A DNA stretch of 64,000 nt from Blakeslea trispora (taxonomy: Eukaryota; Mucoromycota; Mucoromycetes; Mucorales; Choanephoraceae). Position 1 is the stretch's first letter. Every line of letters begins with the position of its first letter. Both the position numbers and the translations under genes were made by a program. The stretch covers positions 62,001 to 126,000 of the forward strand of contig JAIWNE010000085.1 of assembly GCA_025331445.1 (NCBI GenBank), given 5' to 3'. This document shows positions 33,524-45,642 of this stretch, piece after piece. The notes below the pieces were generated by a model. The model ran no database searches, was not told the origin of the DNA, and saw nothing but the letters and a program-made list of their open reading frames with translations.

Positions 33524-34969
33524 ATGGTTCCTCCGCTACAGAACACTTTTGGGTCGTTGCCACCAGACAGCCCCATATCATATCCGACTGCGTCTTTTCC
33601 GTCTCTTCCTTCTTCGCAGCCGTCTTCACCGTCTCTCATACCTTCCTCTCTTCCTTCTCTTCCTTCTGTTCCTGCCCCTTCATCAGCATCTTCATCTGCA
33701 TCTAAGCCACGCACGATGACTTATGCTTCTGCTACAGCAGCTTCTCGTAACCGTAGAGAAACGGTTTTGTATCGCTCTTCGACCGTCAACGGTCAAAATA
33801 TTGACACTGCTACTTCAGTAGTTCATAAGACTGGAACAACAGACCACTCTGTTTTCTACCATGTTCCTAAAAACTTAGCTCATTTAAGATCTGAGATCGC
33901 TCTAAATTTAAGTGAAAAGTTTCCTTTTGGTACTGGTCTTGGTCTGACTTCGTCAGAAGATCATTTAGGTACCAACATTGAGATTTCATTAGTATCTAAA
34001 GATGCATGTGAGACAGCTATTGCTCAGCCCATTGTGGTTGGCGCTAAAGAATTTCACGCTTCTCGCGCTGTGCATCCTGACCAAGCTTTGTTGAAAGTCA
34101 ATTCGACAAAACTGTCTATTTGGGAAGGTCAACGTTTGAAAAACTCTCTTCTCAATAACCTAGCTCGTTATGGCATTGTTCGAGAAATCACCTTGTATCT
34201 GGACGATTGGTCCGGATGTTGGTTTACTGGAAATGGCCATGTTTACATTGAAAGACCTAACAACCGCGAAAAGAAATACGAAGCATTGACGTATAAGATC
34301 CCCTTGGAAGGCGATAATACCTTCTGTCTTGGCACTTGGACCAACATGGGTAAACATTGTGTTTACTGTAAAGAGACAGATCATTATCGTAAAGAATGTA
34401 CCAAAGCACCATCCGAGAAGCGTCGTTGCTACCAGTGTAACAACACTGGTCATATCGCTCGCAATTGTTTCAGAACTAAGACTGATGACACTACGTCTAA
34501 TAAGTGTCGAAGAGATGATCGTCCTGAGGTTAAAGCCCGTGTTCAACCAGTGGTATCAGCTCCTGCTGTCAGTCCTCCCTCCATGCCTGAGTCACCCGAA
34601 TTATCCAATCCTGTTACTGACCATGATGCAGTAGCCGAGCCAGTATCTATGCCTAATGGGACCGAAATCGCTGACATTCGGGAGATTGATTCAGTGGTAA
34701 GTGACGAAGTTGTAGAAACGCCTCTTAATGCACAGGATCGTCGATCCACTCGCATCTCAAATAGACAACCAAAACAATTCGAGGAATACATCTTATCCTC
34801 CCAAATTGATAAGGCTTGTAAGTGTGGGAGTTTGAGCCACCGTAAGACCAATCATAGCCAATGTCCATTAAACAAGAAAAATGTCCAACGCAGGGATGCA
34901 ATGGAAATTTCAGACGACGATATACAGAATGAGGATGCCTTGGTTGGTCCTCCATCTGACCGTCAGTAA
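33524..34969 (+). CDS. LINE ORF1, Gag-like nucleic-acid-binding protein with zinc knuckles
   Basis: The first ATG inside the element gives 481 residues (MVPPLQNTFG). The N-terminus is Pro/Ser-rich. The middle holds an RNA-binding-like domain. Two CX2CX4HX4C knuckles follow (CVYCKETDHYRKEC and CYQCNNTGHIARNC). A third Cys/His cluster (CKCGSLSHRKTNHSQC) lies near the C-terminus. The ORF is uninterrupted, in contrast to ORF2. It would bind element RNA and act as a chaperone in the ribonucleoprotein. Confidence 0.88.
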   Translation: MVPPLQNTFGSLPPDSPISYPTASFPSLPSSQPSSPSLIPSSLPSLPSVPAPSSASSSASKPRTMTYASATAASRNRRETVLYRSSTVNGQNIDTATSVVHKTGTTDHSVFYHVPKNLAHLRSEIALNLSEKFPFGTGLGLTSSEDHLGTNIEISLVSKDACETAIAQPIVVGAKEFHASRAVHPDQALLKVNSTKLSIWEGQRLKNSLLNNLARYGIVREITLYLDDWSGCWFTGNGHVYIERPNNREKKYEALTYKIPLEGDNTFCLGTWTNMGKHCVYCKETDHYRKECTKAPSEKRRCYQCNNTGHIARNCFRTKTDDTTSNKCRRDDRPEVKARVQPVVSAPAVSPPSMPESPELSNPVTDHDAVAEPVSMPNGTEIADIREIDSVVSDEVVETPLNAQDRRSTRISNRQPKQFEEYILSSQIDKACKCGSLSHRKTNHSQCPLNKKNVQRRDAMEISDDDIQNEDALVGPPSDRQ

Positions 34970-35059
34970 CATCCTTTTGTCATCCCCTCTTAGAAAACGT
35001 TAAAGCACCAAAAAAAACAGAAACAGTCTTATAACCCAAAAAAAAATTACATTTATTCT

Positions 35060-38000
35060 ATGATATTACCTTTACAACCAACATTACCTTCAACTCCTCC
35101 TTCCCTTGCCAACAACATCCAATCCACTATACCTGAACCTAACATCAGCTCTTTCAAACTCAACATTGGCACTATAAACTGCCGTGGTCTTCGTAAGACC
35201 AGCGATGCCAATATCCGAAAACAGTTCATCCGATATTTACGCACCACTGCCACAGATATACTTACACTCCAAGAAACTCATGCAGATACTGAACCTATAT
35301 AGAACACCTTCCACATGCAATTTCAAGCCAAACAAAGCGCTTGGACTCAGCATTGCGGAATTGTTGTTTTTAACCCAGACATTGCTCTTTCCGATGTTGT
35401 CAAGAGTGATTGTGGCAGGTGGATGAATGCTAAAATCTCTCATTCCACCAAAGTCTTCGACCCAGTTTATATCACTGTGGTATATGCTCCAGCATCTCGA
35501 CAGCTTCGTTCACCTTTTTTATCGAATCTTAAACATCTGCTCTCCACTTCTAGTTCTATTTTACCTAATACTTCTAGACATATTGTTTTGGGTGACTTTA
35601 ACTACTTGCATTCTACATCTTTTCTGTCCCACTCTCGTCGACGTCAAGCTCCATCTGACTGGATTCAGTTTGTCTCTGACAACTTCCAAGATGGTGTCAC
35701 GTCTGATGATTCGTCCTCTCAAGCAACGTTTTGTCGAGGATTTCAGCTCTCAGCAATCATGCATTGACTTTATCTTTGTATCTACTGATTTGGCTCATTG
35801 CCGAACCAAGGGTAGTGTTACCTATATTAATCCATCGTGGACAGATCATTTTCTCTTACGTTCTACTCTCCAACTGATCTCTGAGTCCTCTATTGACACT
35901 ACTAAGAGTACTGGGAAGGGACATTGGAGAGCTCATCCTAAACTAGCCTCCGATGATCAGTTCTGTACTAAGCTTCACTCCGCTATAATGGTTTCCAATT
36001 CTTCTATGCCTCATACCTACTCTCCCCAAGAGCGATGGGAGGAATTCAAAGCTGTGGCTGCGCGTATCGCACGAGCCCACTCCAGAAAAAAGGCATTTGA
36101 TATCAAACAGGCTGAACACATTCTTCAGAAGAAGCGACATAAGATTCAACAACAGTTGATTCTACGTCCTGATTTGGCTGCACAGTACCTTCCACAACAA
36201 CAAGTTGTTGAACAACAATTACGATCTTTACAGGAATATCATGTAGACACTCTCGCGCTTAGAGCGGGGATACGTTGGCGTGATTTGGGTGAATCGTCTG
36301 CCGGCTACCTGAAACGCACAGTTTCGCACCGAGCAGCTAAACACCTGATTCCCCCTTTGATTCACCCTATCACACGGGAAATCAGCACAACTAAGACAGA
36401 CATGTTAAAAGCAGCGTCCAGTTTCTACGAGAGCCTTTACTCTCCTGATCCTGTGAGCCAAGATGCTATTGATGATTTGCTGACCAACTTACCTCATAAT
36501 GTACGATTGTCTGAAGAACAACAGAGTTCGCTCACTCATCCCTTGACCTTGGATGACTTGCTCAATGGGGTCTCTCGTAGTCCTAAACGGAGTAGTCCTG
36601 GTAGGGATGGTCTTCCATACTAGATATTGCGCCTCCTGTTTTTGCATCCAGTGTGCCAATCTACTGCTGTGGCGGTTTACAATGATGCACTTCTTCATGC
36701 TGTTTTTCCTGTCTCCTGGCAAAAAATCATAGTTTCCTTACTGCCAAAAAAAAGGGCAACTTTCGGAACTGAAAAATTGGCGTCCCATTTCTTTGATCAA
36801 TACCGACGCTAAAGTATTCACACGAATTCTCAACAGCCGGGTTATTGAATGTGCTAGCAATCTTATCAACCCCTTCCAAACAGGATTTGTACGCGATCGT
36901 TTTATTGCAGACAGCGGCTTACTCATGAAGTTTGTCATGGATCATGCTCGTCAATCAGGCGATTCATCTATTGGCCTTCCCCTTGATCAGGAAAAAGCTT
37001 ATGACCGAGTTCATCCTGACTACTTACGCAAGGTCTTGCTTCACTTTGGTTTCCCTCTCATTATCGTAGACAGTATCTGTTCCCTTTTCTTCAACACCCA
37101 CCTTAGTCTGAACATCAATGGTCATCTATCTCCTACAGTGATTCAGCGCAGGGGTCTTCGACAGGGCGATCCTATATCGCCAGTCCTTTTCAACTTGGCA
37201 TTTGAACCTTTGCTCCGGCGACTACTCCATGATAGTCAATTTCAAGGCATCACTCTACCACCTCCGATGTTCCTTAGCCAACCCATTGGCCCTATCACTC
37301 CCATCAAACTGCTGGCTTATGCTGATGATGTGGTGTGCTTTTTAAAAGATCCGTCTGACTTGTCTCGTCTACAGTCACACTTAGCCACCTATTCCCTCGC
37401 ATCCAATGCACAGGTCAATCTTCACAAGACTCAGGCTCTATCCTTATCTGGCAAACCGTTTGCGGTCACTGGTCTATGGAGAAACGCCTTAGTAGAGAAC
37501 CGCATTACCCAGATGCATGATTGTCACTCTTTCGCTCTTCTCATTTACCTTGGTTATCCACTGTATACCTCTATTTCTCAACGTGATGTCTACCTGTCCA
37601 CTCTGTTGGACAAAATCTCTCGGTCGTGTGGTATTCATTCGCAAAGATTCTTGTCTGTTCGAGGAAAGGCTACCATCCTCAATAGTCTGATTCTTTCACG
37701 TCTTTGGCACGTCCTAAGGGTATTGACGGTCCCTGACTCCTTTTTCCAGAAGATTGATTCTATTATGAGTTCTTTCATCATGCGTCGAATCTTTCCTCGG
37801 ATTGGCATTGCCGCTTTGTTTCTGCCTCGGAAAAGAGGTGGTTTAGGTCTCTTGAATCCTCGACACCAACAGCTCGCCCTTCAACTTAGATGGCTCAATC
37901 CGTTGTTGTCTTTTACCGATTCTGTTCTTAATCCCATTTCATGGAAAAGCTCAGCTTTGACACATTCCTTTGTTTTGCCCTTCTTGGTTCAGTCTGCGCT

Positions 38001-39116
38001 CTATCATCTGCCTGACAATCCCTTTATTGCTGCTGACTCTTGGTCCTTCCAAGATTTCCGACTGCTCTTTTTGTTCCCTCATTTGAGACCTTCTATCCTT
38101 AGGTCCTTTCAGAGTCCATTCCACTTGTTATTCCGCTCGATGGATGCTCTTCCAAAACCGTCCGTCAATGTTGTAGTTAGCCTCGAGACATGCCTGAGTC
38201 TCCCTTTAGGCTCACTTTATCTACAGCCTCCCACCGTTACAGTTTTTCGCTCATTAAAACAGTTGGCTTGTTCTGCAGCTTACATACTTGACTCTGCTTG
38301 CCATCGTCTCAGACCAAAGACTTTGAATGAAATTACAACTCATCCATATCTTGTTCGCAAATTTCTTCGCTTGGTACGAACAAACACATTGGTTCTTTCC
38401 CCATTCTTTGTGCGAGCATTTATCCCCCCTGCCTTCGCCCAAATTGGATCTCATCCCTTCGTGCCTGTCAGCCATCACCAAGTGGATGCATCACCGTTCC
38501 TGTCATCTCTAGGTCTTGGTTCTACAGATCTCGCTCTCCAGCTTAAGTCTAGGGAGTACCGTCTCGCTCTCCTTCCTTCTTCAACATCTCGCCTGACAGC
38601 CAAAAATGGAATCAATTTTGGTCTTATTCCTTGTCGCATACTAGTTGGAACGTGTGGTATCGGCTCTTACTGGGTAAGCTTCCTTGCCGGGCAATTTTGC
38701 ATAGAATCCTTCCTGCCATTACTGACCCTATTTGTACCATCTGCTCTCAGAAGACTGACTCTATGGAGCATTTCCTCTACGAATGCGAGAAGAAACTACC
38801 TGTTTGGGAGGAATTGTGGTCAATGCATTTTGCCACTCTGTTCTCCACTCAGGCACTTAGAGCGGCACTCTTTAATCTTCACCTGCCACAATTGACCAAG
38901 ACCTCGTTTTGCAGGAACCCATACGTTGTACTTGCCTCATCGCTTCAAGCAGTTTGGCGTTGTCACTGGTTGTTTGTCTTTGATGATGTTCCTTTCCTTT
39001 CAGCTACAGCGATTAACCTGGCTTCTACAGATCTCCATCGACATGCTCAAGAGACTTTATTACAAACAGGTGTTTCTCCTCTCCCTATTATAGGCCTAGT
39101 CTTTCCAGCGTCTTAA
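35060..39116 (+). pseudogene. LINE ORF2: apurinic endonuclease plus reverse transcriptase, broken
   Basis: The endonuclease (INCRGLRK, LTLQETHAD, HIVLGDFNYLH, then IDFIFVS) is followed by the reverse transcriptase (LDQEKAYDRVH, RRGLRQGDPISPVLFNLAFE, LLAYADDVVCF) and a C-terminal CTICSQKTDSMEHFLYEC zinc cluster. In-frame stops are at 35300-35302 and 36621-36623. Frameshifts are near 35735, at an A-run near 36750, and near 38635. The RT block from 36793 to about 38630 is one long reading frame. With at least five lesions this copy cannot mobilise itself. Domain order fits LINEs that carry an AP endonuclease. Confidence 0.93.
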
Positions 39117-39276
39117 TGGTCGCTTTATTTATATCTTTTCCTACCCACAACCATATTCTCAACTTCCCCTTTCCCCTCATATACCGCATAAAAAAACAAT
39201 AACCCAAAAACAATAATTGTGACTCGAGTTTTCTCGTCATTTAATAAAGAGATTTTATTTCTCCATAAAAAAAAAA

Positions 39277-39289
39277 CAATTTCAATTGG
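39277..39289. repeat. LINE target-site duplication, right copy
   Basis: This is the same 13-mer as the left copy, directly after the A-run. Confidence 0.88.
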
Positions 39290-40832
39290 CTATACAGGCT
39301 GTTACACTAAAACACTTATTGACATTGTGGTGTCTTTGACTTCATATCTTTGGTATACCTCATCCACTTTCTATAAAGCTTTTTGTAAAACGGTGGTATT
39401 AGTTTAGCTTCAAAGGCATCTTTCTTCTTTCACTTGATTAAAGGAATAAAGATGACTCATTTCGCTTGGTAGCCTATCTTTGACATATTGAATGGCTAAA
39501 GTTCAAATATCAAAAGTTAAAATCAAAAAATCAACAACAGTTTATTTAGAATGCGATGAAATGAACTTTATTTCTCATATGCTTACTGGTTTGAATATCA
39601 GTAGAAATAAAACTAATAGATACAAAGAAAAAGAATTGCTTTTGTTAGCATACCATTACACTTGTATTTTATATCAAGTGACTATAAGAAGTTTAACAAT
39701 CAGTCAAAGTTTCGGTACTGGTTGCTTCATTTAAAGAAGAGCTTTGAGTTAACAAGATGCTTGCTCAACGACAATAGTGTGATCATAAAATCCATGCTCA
39801 TTTCGGATTACTGTCATTGTGAATTTGTTCTTGGTATGTCCAGTCATTCTTATGATAGGATTTGCAGATAAGGAGAAATCAGTTGGCATAAAAAACAAAG
39901 ATCAGCTTTGATTTGTTCAAGATAAAACTGTATAAGCGTCTGTTGAAGAGGACTTTTAATCAACTTGAGTGACACGTTTGTGTGGTGAAAGCTCATATAT
40001 GTTTCTGAGCACACCAAAAGGGAGAATGATTGTTTGCTATTGTTCTTGCTGCTGCTTCTGACAGCGTTGTTCATCGATGCTACACACAATTAGCAAACCG
40101 TCTAAAGAGACACAAAATCGGCAGTATTCACCTATGGTTGAAGAGGAAATTGATCACTTCAATCTCTGTCATAGCACATGAGTTAATGTGGCAAAAACAC
40201 AGGTAAAATGCTACTTTTAACCCTATTTTATTGACATACAAGTAGCTATACAGCATTCATATGTATTTGTGCTTGTCTCAATAGTTGATCTGTTCCTACA
40301 GATCATGTTGTTGGTTATGCTTATGATTTAGGCAATTATAGAGAAAGGAATTTGCTTTGACATTACAAAAGAAACAAGCTGTACAATAAATCCAACAAGT
40401 AAAGTTGCAGCCAATAAAAAAACTGATGTCACTGGGTTATTGAATATGAAGTTGCAGGTCAATCGAAATTGATTCCGCGTATTCAGGAGTGAAAGTCGTG
40501 TTTTTATTTAGAAACCATAAAATAAATTTTGACATTGAGAAAAAATCAAAGAATGATTATTTCTTTTCTTCAATACTTTAAAATGAGACATGTATACACT
40601 ATTTTTATATAAAGACAAGCATAGAAGGGCTGTTGATGAGAATGGTGGCCCGAGATTATAGACAACAGCGTTCATCAGAATGAGTTTATTGTGTAGACAA
40701 TTGCTTCGCATACCGAGTATTTGAAATCTATGGCTATTAGTGAATTATTTTCGACTTGCCTAATGTTGGTAAAAAAGAAAGAAGACAAAAGGCAAAGATA
40801 CCCTTATAAAAAAGATGAAAACGAAATGGGAG
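39290..40832. other. Gap with only weak ORFs
   Basis: AT-rich. Short ORFs, for example around 39492-39870, read in two frames with some helical sequence and might be an eroded coding remnant. I cannot assign them. Confidence 0.4.
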
Positions 40833-41860
40833 TATGTATAACGCTCAGGATAAAGCTAGGTTTTATGTTCTGAAGATAGAAAAGTGCACGGGTGCGTCAG
40901 CTGCAACAAAGTAGTTGGGTATTCACTATCGAACAGCCCAGAGATGGGTTGACTACTATAATATTATGTCCTAGCAGTATTCTTATTTTGAGAGTTGTAA
41001 AAGAGTAATTCGTAGTTGTATCTTAACCAAAGAGCATAAATCGACTGCTATCTGCTTTATTGATGCTAGACTCTCTGCTGCTGTTGTTGAAATTACTGAA
41101 CATTTATTGAAGGAAATTCATAATATCAAAGCCTCAAGCAATACTGTCCATAACTTTATGAGAAATGAATGTAATTTTTTGTTGAAAAAACAAACTTTCA
41201 TTCTGTTAAAAGAAATAGTTTAGTAAAGATTGAAAAACAATACAATTGAGTTTGGCAAATAGGAGAATACTGACATGAGTTTCCTGAGAGATTGCATGTT
41301 TCTGCGTTTGATATCAATACAAAATACTCAAGAGCTCAATTCGAAGAAAGTTCTCGTGCCATTGTTACATAGCCCACTACAAAATCAACTAAAGCGTCTA
41401 GATTGGACGCTATCTTCACTTCAGGTTTGATTGCAGTTGGTGTGAAAGATAGACAAAGATTTACCGAGAAGAAAAAAGTTGATGTCTATATAAACTCAGG
41501 AACCAGTACAGGCCACTACATCGGTCTCTCTAAAGCAATTTTTGACGAAACAGACAATTGTCTTGGATATGAAAAGTCATTATAGAGTCATAGATAATGC
41601 ACTCATTCGTAGGTAAAAAATATATAGACGTATATTGAGGATTGAGGACACAAATGTGTGTATATTCTACTTGATATCCGAAGATCAACCTGATAAAAAC
41701 CATTTTGGGCATTGGCAAAGAGTAAGGTTAAGCATCGTGTGTTTTTTTTTTGCAGGAAGACGCTTTGTCAAAAAGGATTTCAAGAGCCTGCCAGAGTATG
41801 GAGAAAAGTCATCCCAAAGGTTTCGTTTTTTTTATTATTACAAGTGCTGGGATTAATGTC
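40833..41860 (+). pseudogene. Highly decayed Tc1/mariner (IS630-type) transposase
   Basis: A helix-turn-helix start (DKARFYVLKIEKCTGASAAT, then LGIHYRTAQRWVDYY) is followed by KASSNTVHNFMRNE, SAFDINTKYSRAQFEESSRA and RLDAIFTSGLIAVGVKDR. A second-Asp region (VIDNALI) follows, then WALAKSKVKHR after the catalytic Glu position. These fit the order of a DDE_3 transposase, but many stops and frameshifts occur and the first catalytic Asp region is deleted. It is related in type to the 8.2-kb element, but not a near copy. Confidence 0.65.
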
Positions 41861-43104
41861 GAAACGAGAAGCCTATATGATGGTATCGAAGAGCATGTCA
41901 GAAACTAACAGCATAGCAACCAAGAAAAAGGTAAGATACAATCGAATCAACAACAAAAATTTTTTATTTGTAGATTGTACAGCACTGGCAAGTACTTTTA
42001 AAATACTAAGTATAGGATGCTTCAGAAAAGAGGCAGCGAAATAAGAAGAGATGTTAAACATTTCGGCTGCGCTCAAACTAATAAAAAAATTAGCAGAACA
42101 TGTTTAAAGGATCATGAAGAGCTATGTCTTATATATATGTCACGGATTAAAAGTAGTCATTGCATCGAAAAATCGTCTTTCTCTTTCAAAATAAGATGCG
42201 TTCTCTCTTCAATGAGCAATCCAGTTTTCCAAAGATCAACCTACCATCACATTAATAAGTTGAAAGGGCATGGCGTAAGCTCTTTTTCAAAAAGAGAAGA
42301 TCAGGCTTGCAATAAGCAGCTTTTTTTTGTTTAACAATCTATTTGCATGGAAAAATAAATTAACTCAATATTTGAACTTTGCAAGGGTTATTATTTTTCA
42401 AGGTGAAAAAGTCTCAAACAAAAAGCCATAAACTACAACGGCTTCCTCGATATTACTTCATTTTCTAATAGTCAAAGTAATTAGCATCAGAAAACTTGTT
42501 GCACTATGGGAAATTTTTTTGTGATTACTTCAAAAAGCGTCAGATTTACTTCTAAAAAATTCAAAAGAGCCGGATTTACTTCAAAAATAAGTTTTTTTTT
42601 TTTATATTTTTATTTTTGGGACTTTGATTGTCATGTCTGTAGATAAAATTCTAAATTCCAATCATTATAAATCCTCAGTTGTCTTTTTTTCTCGTTTTAA
42701 TTATTTTTCACGCTTTTGAACGAATAACCCATTTATCAATAATACTTTATATAGCAACTCATGCTCCAAAGAGTCCTTATGATTGAGTCTTAAGGCATCT
42801 CATAAAAGCTGAATGAACTTGTTAACACAGTCAACAAGTTAGAACAAGAAGGCAGTTCCTTAAGAGAGGAGATAACTTTATTAAAAAATGATATTTTGAA
42901 ATCTAGTAAACAGTAGATTCACTTTTGCTTTGCCTACTGAAAACAACACGACGTCTGATGTCACAATTAACGGTCTGTTCTTGGACAACTTGAGCCTATT
43001 GAGAGACTTGTTCAGAAAATGTACAAGGATCTCAAGGTTTTCGTTTAAGATGTATATCACAAGCTTGCAGAGAAGGTACTTGAAAGGCTGCTGCAAGAAT
43101 ACTA

Positions 43105-44439
43105 CAGTCACACCCAAAAGTGTTTAGTCCTGAATTAAATATGCATTAAATTCCTGAAGAACGTTAGTCTTCTTTCTTTTATTTCCCATCACTTTTCTAA
43201 GTAAAACAACATGAACTATACATCAAACGAAAGCTCTGAGTCGCGCAAAAACGTCTATTACAATGATTTTTTTTCGAGGAGGTGTTTATTTTCTTCGAAA
43301 GTCTGGAGTGAAGTATAAGGACATTAAAGCATTAACAGGTGTAAACAAGAAGTCTGCACGAAGTATAGTGGTTGAAATTGAGAAAAATGAATCTTTTGAG
43401 AAGCGTAAGAGTTCAGGTAGAAAGCCCAAGGAATCAGAAGCCGATATTAGATTGTTTGTTCAATATGTGCAGAAGGAACCATTTGCCACTTTTTCTCAGG
43501 TTCAAGCCTATGCTGCCACGTTTGGATTGACAGTCAACAAAAAAACCATCATCAGCTATTTGGCTCAGAAGGGTTTCAATTCATACTGGGTAGCTCATAA
43601 GCCAACTCTTACTGACCATCATAGAGAATCCAGGTTGAATTGGGCTCTTCGCCATATCAATTGGGACATTGACCGGTGGTAAGGTGTAGTATGGTCCGAT
43701 GAGGCACGTTTTCGGGTCGAAAACAGTGATTGCGCTGCTCGAGTTATTCGAGAGAAATACAAAAATTATGATCAAAGAAACGTACTCGAAACGACTAAAT
43801 GGGGCAAAGGATCAGTGATGATTTGGGCTTGCTTTTGTGCGGAGGGTTTTAGTCCCCTTGTGATCGTTGAAGGCAACATGAATCAAGATGTTTACATCGA
43901 TACTTTGGCCACCCTTGGTTCAAAGAATTGCATGATAAACATCAGAGGGACTATATATTGCAAGAAGACGGTGCTACCTGCCACACAGGTGCCTATGGTC
44001 GTTGGTGGAAGGAGGGTCATCAAATCAGCGGCTTTGATTACTGGCCAGCTCAAAGTCCTGATTTGAGCCCTATCGAGTATGTGTGATGGAAGCTGGATAA
44101 GCGTCTTGCATCCCAGAGGCATGCCATTTCTAATGTGAATGAGTTGAAGGCGCTAATCCAACAGGAATGGGAGCAAATCGGACTTGACTTTGCAGCTACT
44201 TTAGTCGAAAGCATGACGGCTAGATGTCAATTTGGGATTGACGCTAAAGGTGGGCATACTAAATATTAAATCGCCCACTTTTTTTTTTATTTTAATAAAC
44301 TGAACATCTTTGTCTTTTATTTTACGAAGTTTAAAGTCTCTGCAACATACACAACTCATACAAACTATTGTCAATGATAGAGTAGTATTTCATCCTTATA
44401 TTTATGGAAAAAAAGCTTGAACACTTTTGGGTGTGATTG
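43105..44439 (+). mobile_element. Tc1-like element with 1335-bp span and TA target duplication
   Basis: The ends are CAGTCACACCCAAAAGTGTT and the complement of AACACTTTTGGGTGTGATTG, each next to TA. It contains one broken DD35E transposase. It is nested within the coding remnant 42810-44806. Confidence 0.9.
43263..44269 (+). pseudogene. Tc1-like transposase (DD35E), broken
   Basis: The first 139 residues hold two helix-turn-helix units (GVKYKDIKALTGVNKKSARS; ATFGLTVNKKTIISYL). A TAA at 43680-43682 follows DIDRW. Then VVWSDEARFRVEN, KGSVMIWACFCAEGFSPLVI, LQEDGATCHTGAYGRWW and PAQSPDLSPIEYV show the DDE core. Thirty-five residues separate the second Asp from the Glu. A frameshift near 43930 and a TGA after EYV add to the damage. 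An earlier ATG at 43211 lies in another frame across a T-run, so the true N-terminus may also be shifted. Confidence 0.88.
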
Positions 44440-45350
44440 TAGTTCCAAGTCTACTGCAAGGGCAATGCCTATGTAGGCTCAATTAACCCTATGGTGTATA
44501 GCGTCAAAAAGAAATACAACCTCATTAAAAGTCAGGTAAGTTATGCAAAGCTTCTAGTCAATGTACGCGAGGAAGTCAATTTTGCTTGAGGAGAAAGCAG
44601 TACCTTTTTTTTAGCACTTATATAAATTTGACAAAGATGAGCAAGAAGATGAAGAACATAATGATATGGCTTGTTATGAAACGTAAGTTATAGGCGTTTT
44701 ACTTTTGCTTATTCAGATTATTAATGCTCTACTCATAGGGATGTGTCTTCAGATTTGTCACTTCTCGCATTAGATTCAAGCATAGAGCCATATGCAAGGC
44801 CACGCTGAAGGTATATTTTGTTATTTGTTGTTCTCCAAAATAATCACTGTACTAAGTTGACTTTTTCTATATGTAGTAGACAAATATGTTGACAATCCTG
44901 TCTAAAGAAAGAGAGGACACCCTTCAACTAAAGATAGGAAATGGACTATGCAACAACAACATACACACACATAGTAGATTTTTAGCTAATGTATTATTAC
45001 TAGAAGCCTAGTGCAAGCAAAAAAGAATACTTTGAACATAAGGTACGGTAGGTATATTGTCAAGAGGTGAGCCTCTATTTTCCAAGCTTTAGTATTGCAC
45101 GATAAAGTTATTATAGGTTATTTCAAGACGAGATGATGATAACAAAGTTAAGTACTGCCTATTGTAGCCTTTTGCTTTAAGCCTGACTATATATTATATC
45201 AAAATAAACAATGTTGCCTATTCTTCAATGTATCGCAATGAAATAAACAATCCTAAACGGATGTAATCAAATTAATAAAATACAATTTTATTAATTTTAA
45301 AGAAAAGCGATGAAAAGTGGCTTCAGTTTGACCCATGATGGAGAGTGCTG

Positions 45351-45425
45351 TAGAGTATTGTGGAGTATTGTGGAGTATTGTGGAGTATTGTGGAGTATTG
45401 TGGAGTGTTATAGAGTATTGTAGAG
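45351..45425. repeat. Decanucleotide tandem repeat (TGTGGAGTAT)n
   Basis: Seven to eight copies of a 10-base unit. The central five are perfect and the edges carry small variants (TGTAGAGTAT, TATAGAGTAT). Confidence 0.93.
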
Positions 45426-45642
45426 CGAAGGAAAGCAAAGGAAGTTTTTTTTAATTTACTTCAGTTTTACTTATTTTTGTAGAAAAATTACTTCACTTTC
45501 TTCAGGTTTATTTATTTTGACGAAAAATCACTACACGAATGAAAAAAACGTATGCAAATCTGAAGCATTTTACTTCAAAACAAGCCGGATTTGCATCCGG
45601 CTTATTTCATTTTTAAAAAAAAATTCCAGCCAAAATTTCCCG

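Larger units (their letters stand above)
33522..39276 (+). mobile_element. Non-LTR retrotransposon (LINE), complete length, 5.76 kb
   Basis: It carries an intact ORF1 (Gag-like, CCHC knuckles) and a broken ORF2 (endonuclease, reverse transcriptase, C-terminal CCHC). It ends in AATAAAGAG followed by a short A-run. A 13-bp target duplication flanks it. The 5' end is only two bases before the ORF1 ATG, so either a very short leader or a slight 5' truncation is possible. The clade was not determined. Confidence 0.9.
42810..44806 (+). pseudogene. Uncharacterised coiled-coil ORF remnant, split by a Tc1 element
   Basis: The left part (about 42810-43100) reads LVNTVNKLEQEGSSLREEIT as a coiled coil, then TSDVTINGLFLDNLSLLRDL and KLAEKVLERLLQEY over shifted frames. 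To the right of the Tc1 element (from 44442), FQVYCKGNAYVGSINPMVYS and then spliced pieces HLYKFDKDEQEDEEHNDMAC and DVSSDLSLLALDSSIEPYAR continue. GT-AG introns lie near 44536-44614 and 44682-44738. Stops and a frameshift break it. The family is unknown to me. Confidence 0.45.
42500..45642. mobile_element. Candidate composite element with GGGAAATTTT ends and repeated GCCGGATTT motif
   Basis: The left end (ACTATGGGAAATTTTTTTGT) and the complement of the right end (ACGGGAAATTTTGGCTGGAA) share GGGAAATTTT. Both edges carry AGCCGGATTT plus ACTTCAAAA subterminal motifs. At the right, AAGCCGGAT-TTGC-ATCCGGCTT is a perfect 9-bp hairpin. A broken multi-exon ORF and a nested Tc1 element lie inside. Whether the two ends belong to one element is inferred. 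Confidence 0.4.

Noticed and set aside
39492..39871. Overlapping ORFs right of the LINE as a gene
   Set aside because: Two frames share some helical-looking sequence, but no splice model joins them and I recognise no family; left as an unassigned gap.
45351..45425. Regular 10-base repeats as a CRISPR array
   Set aside because: Units are contiguous, without spacers, and the DNA is eukaryotic; this is a simple tandem repeat.
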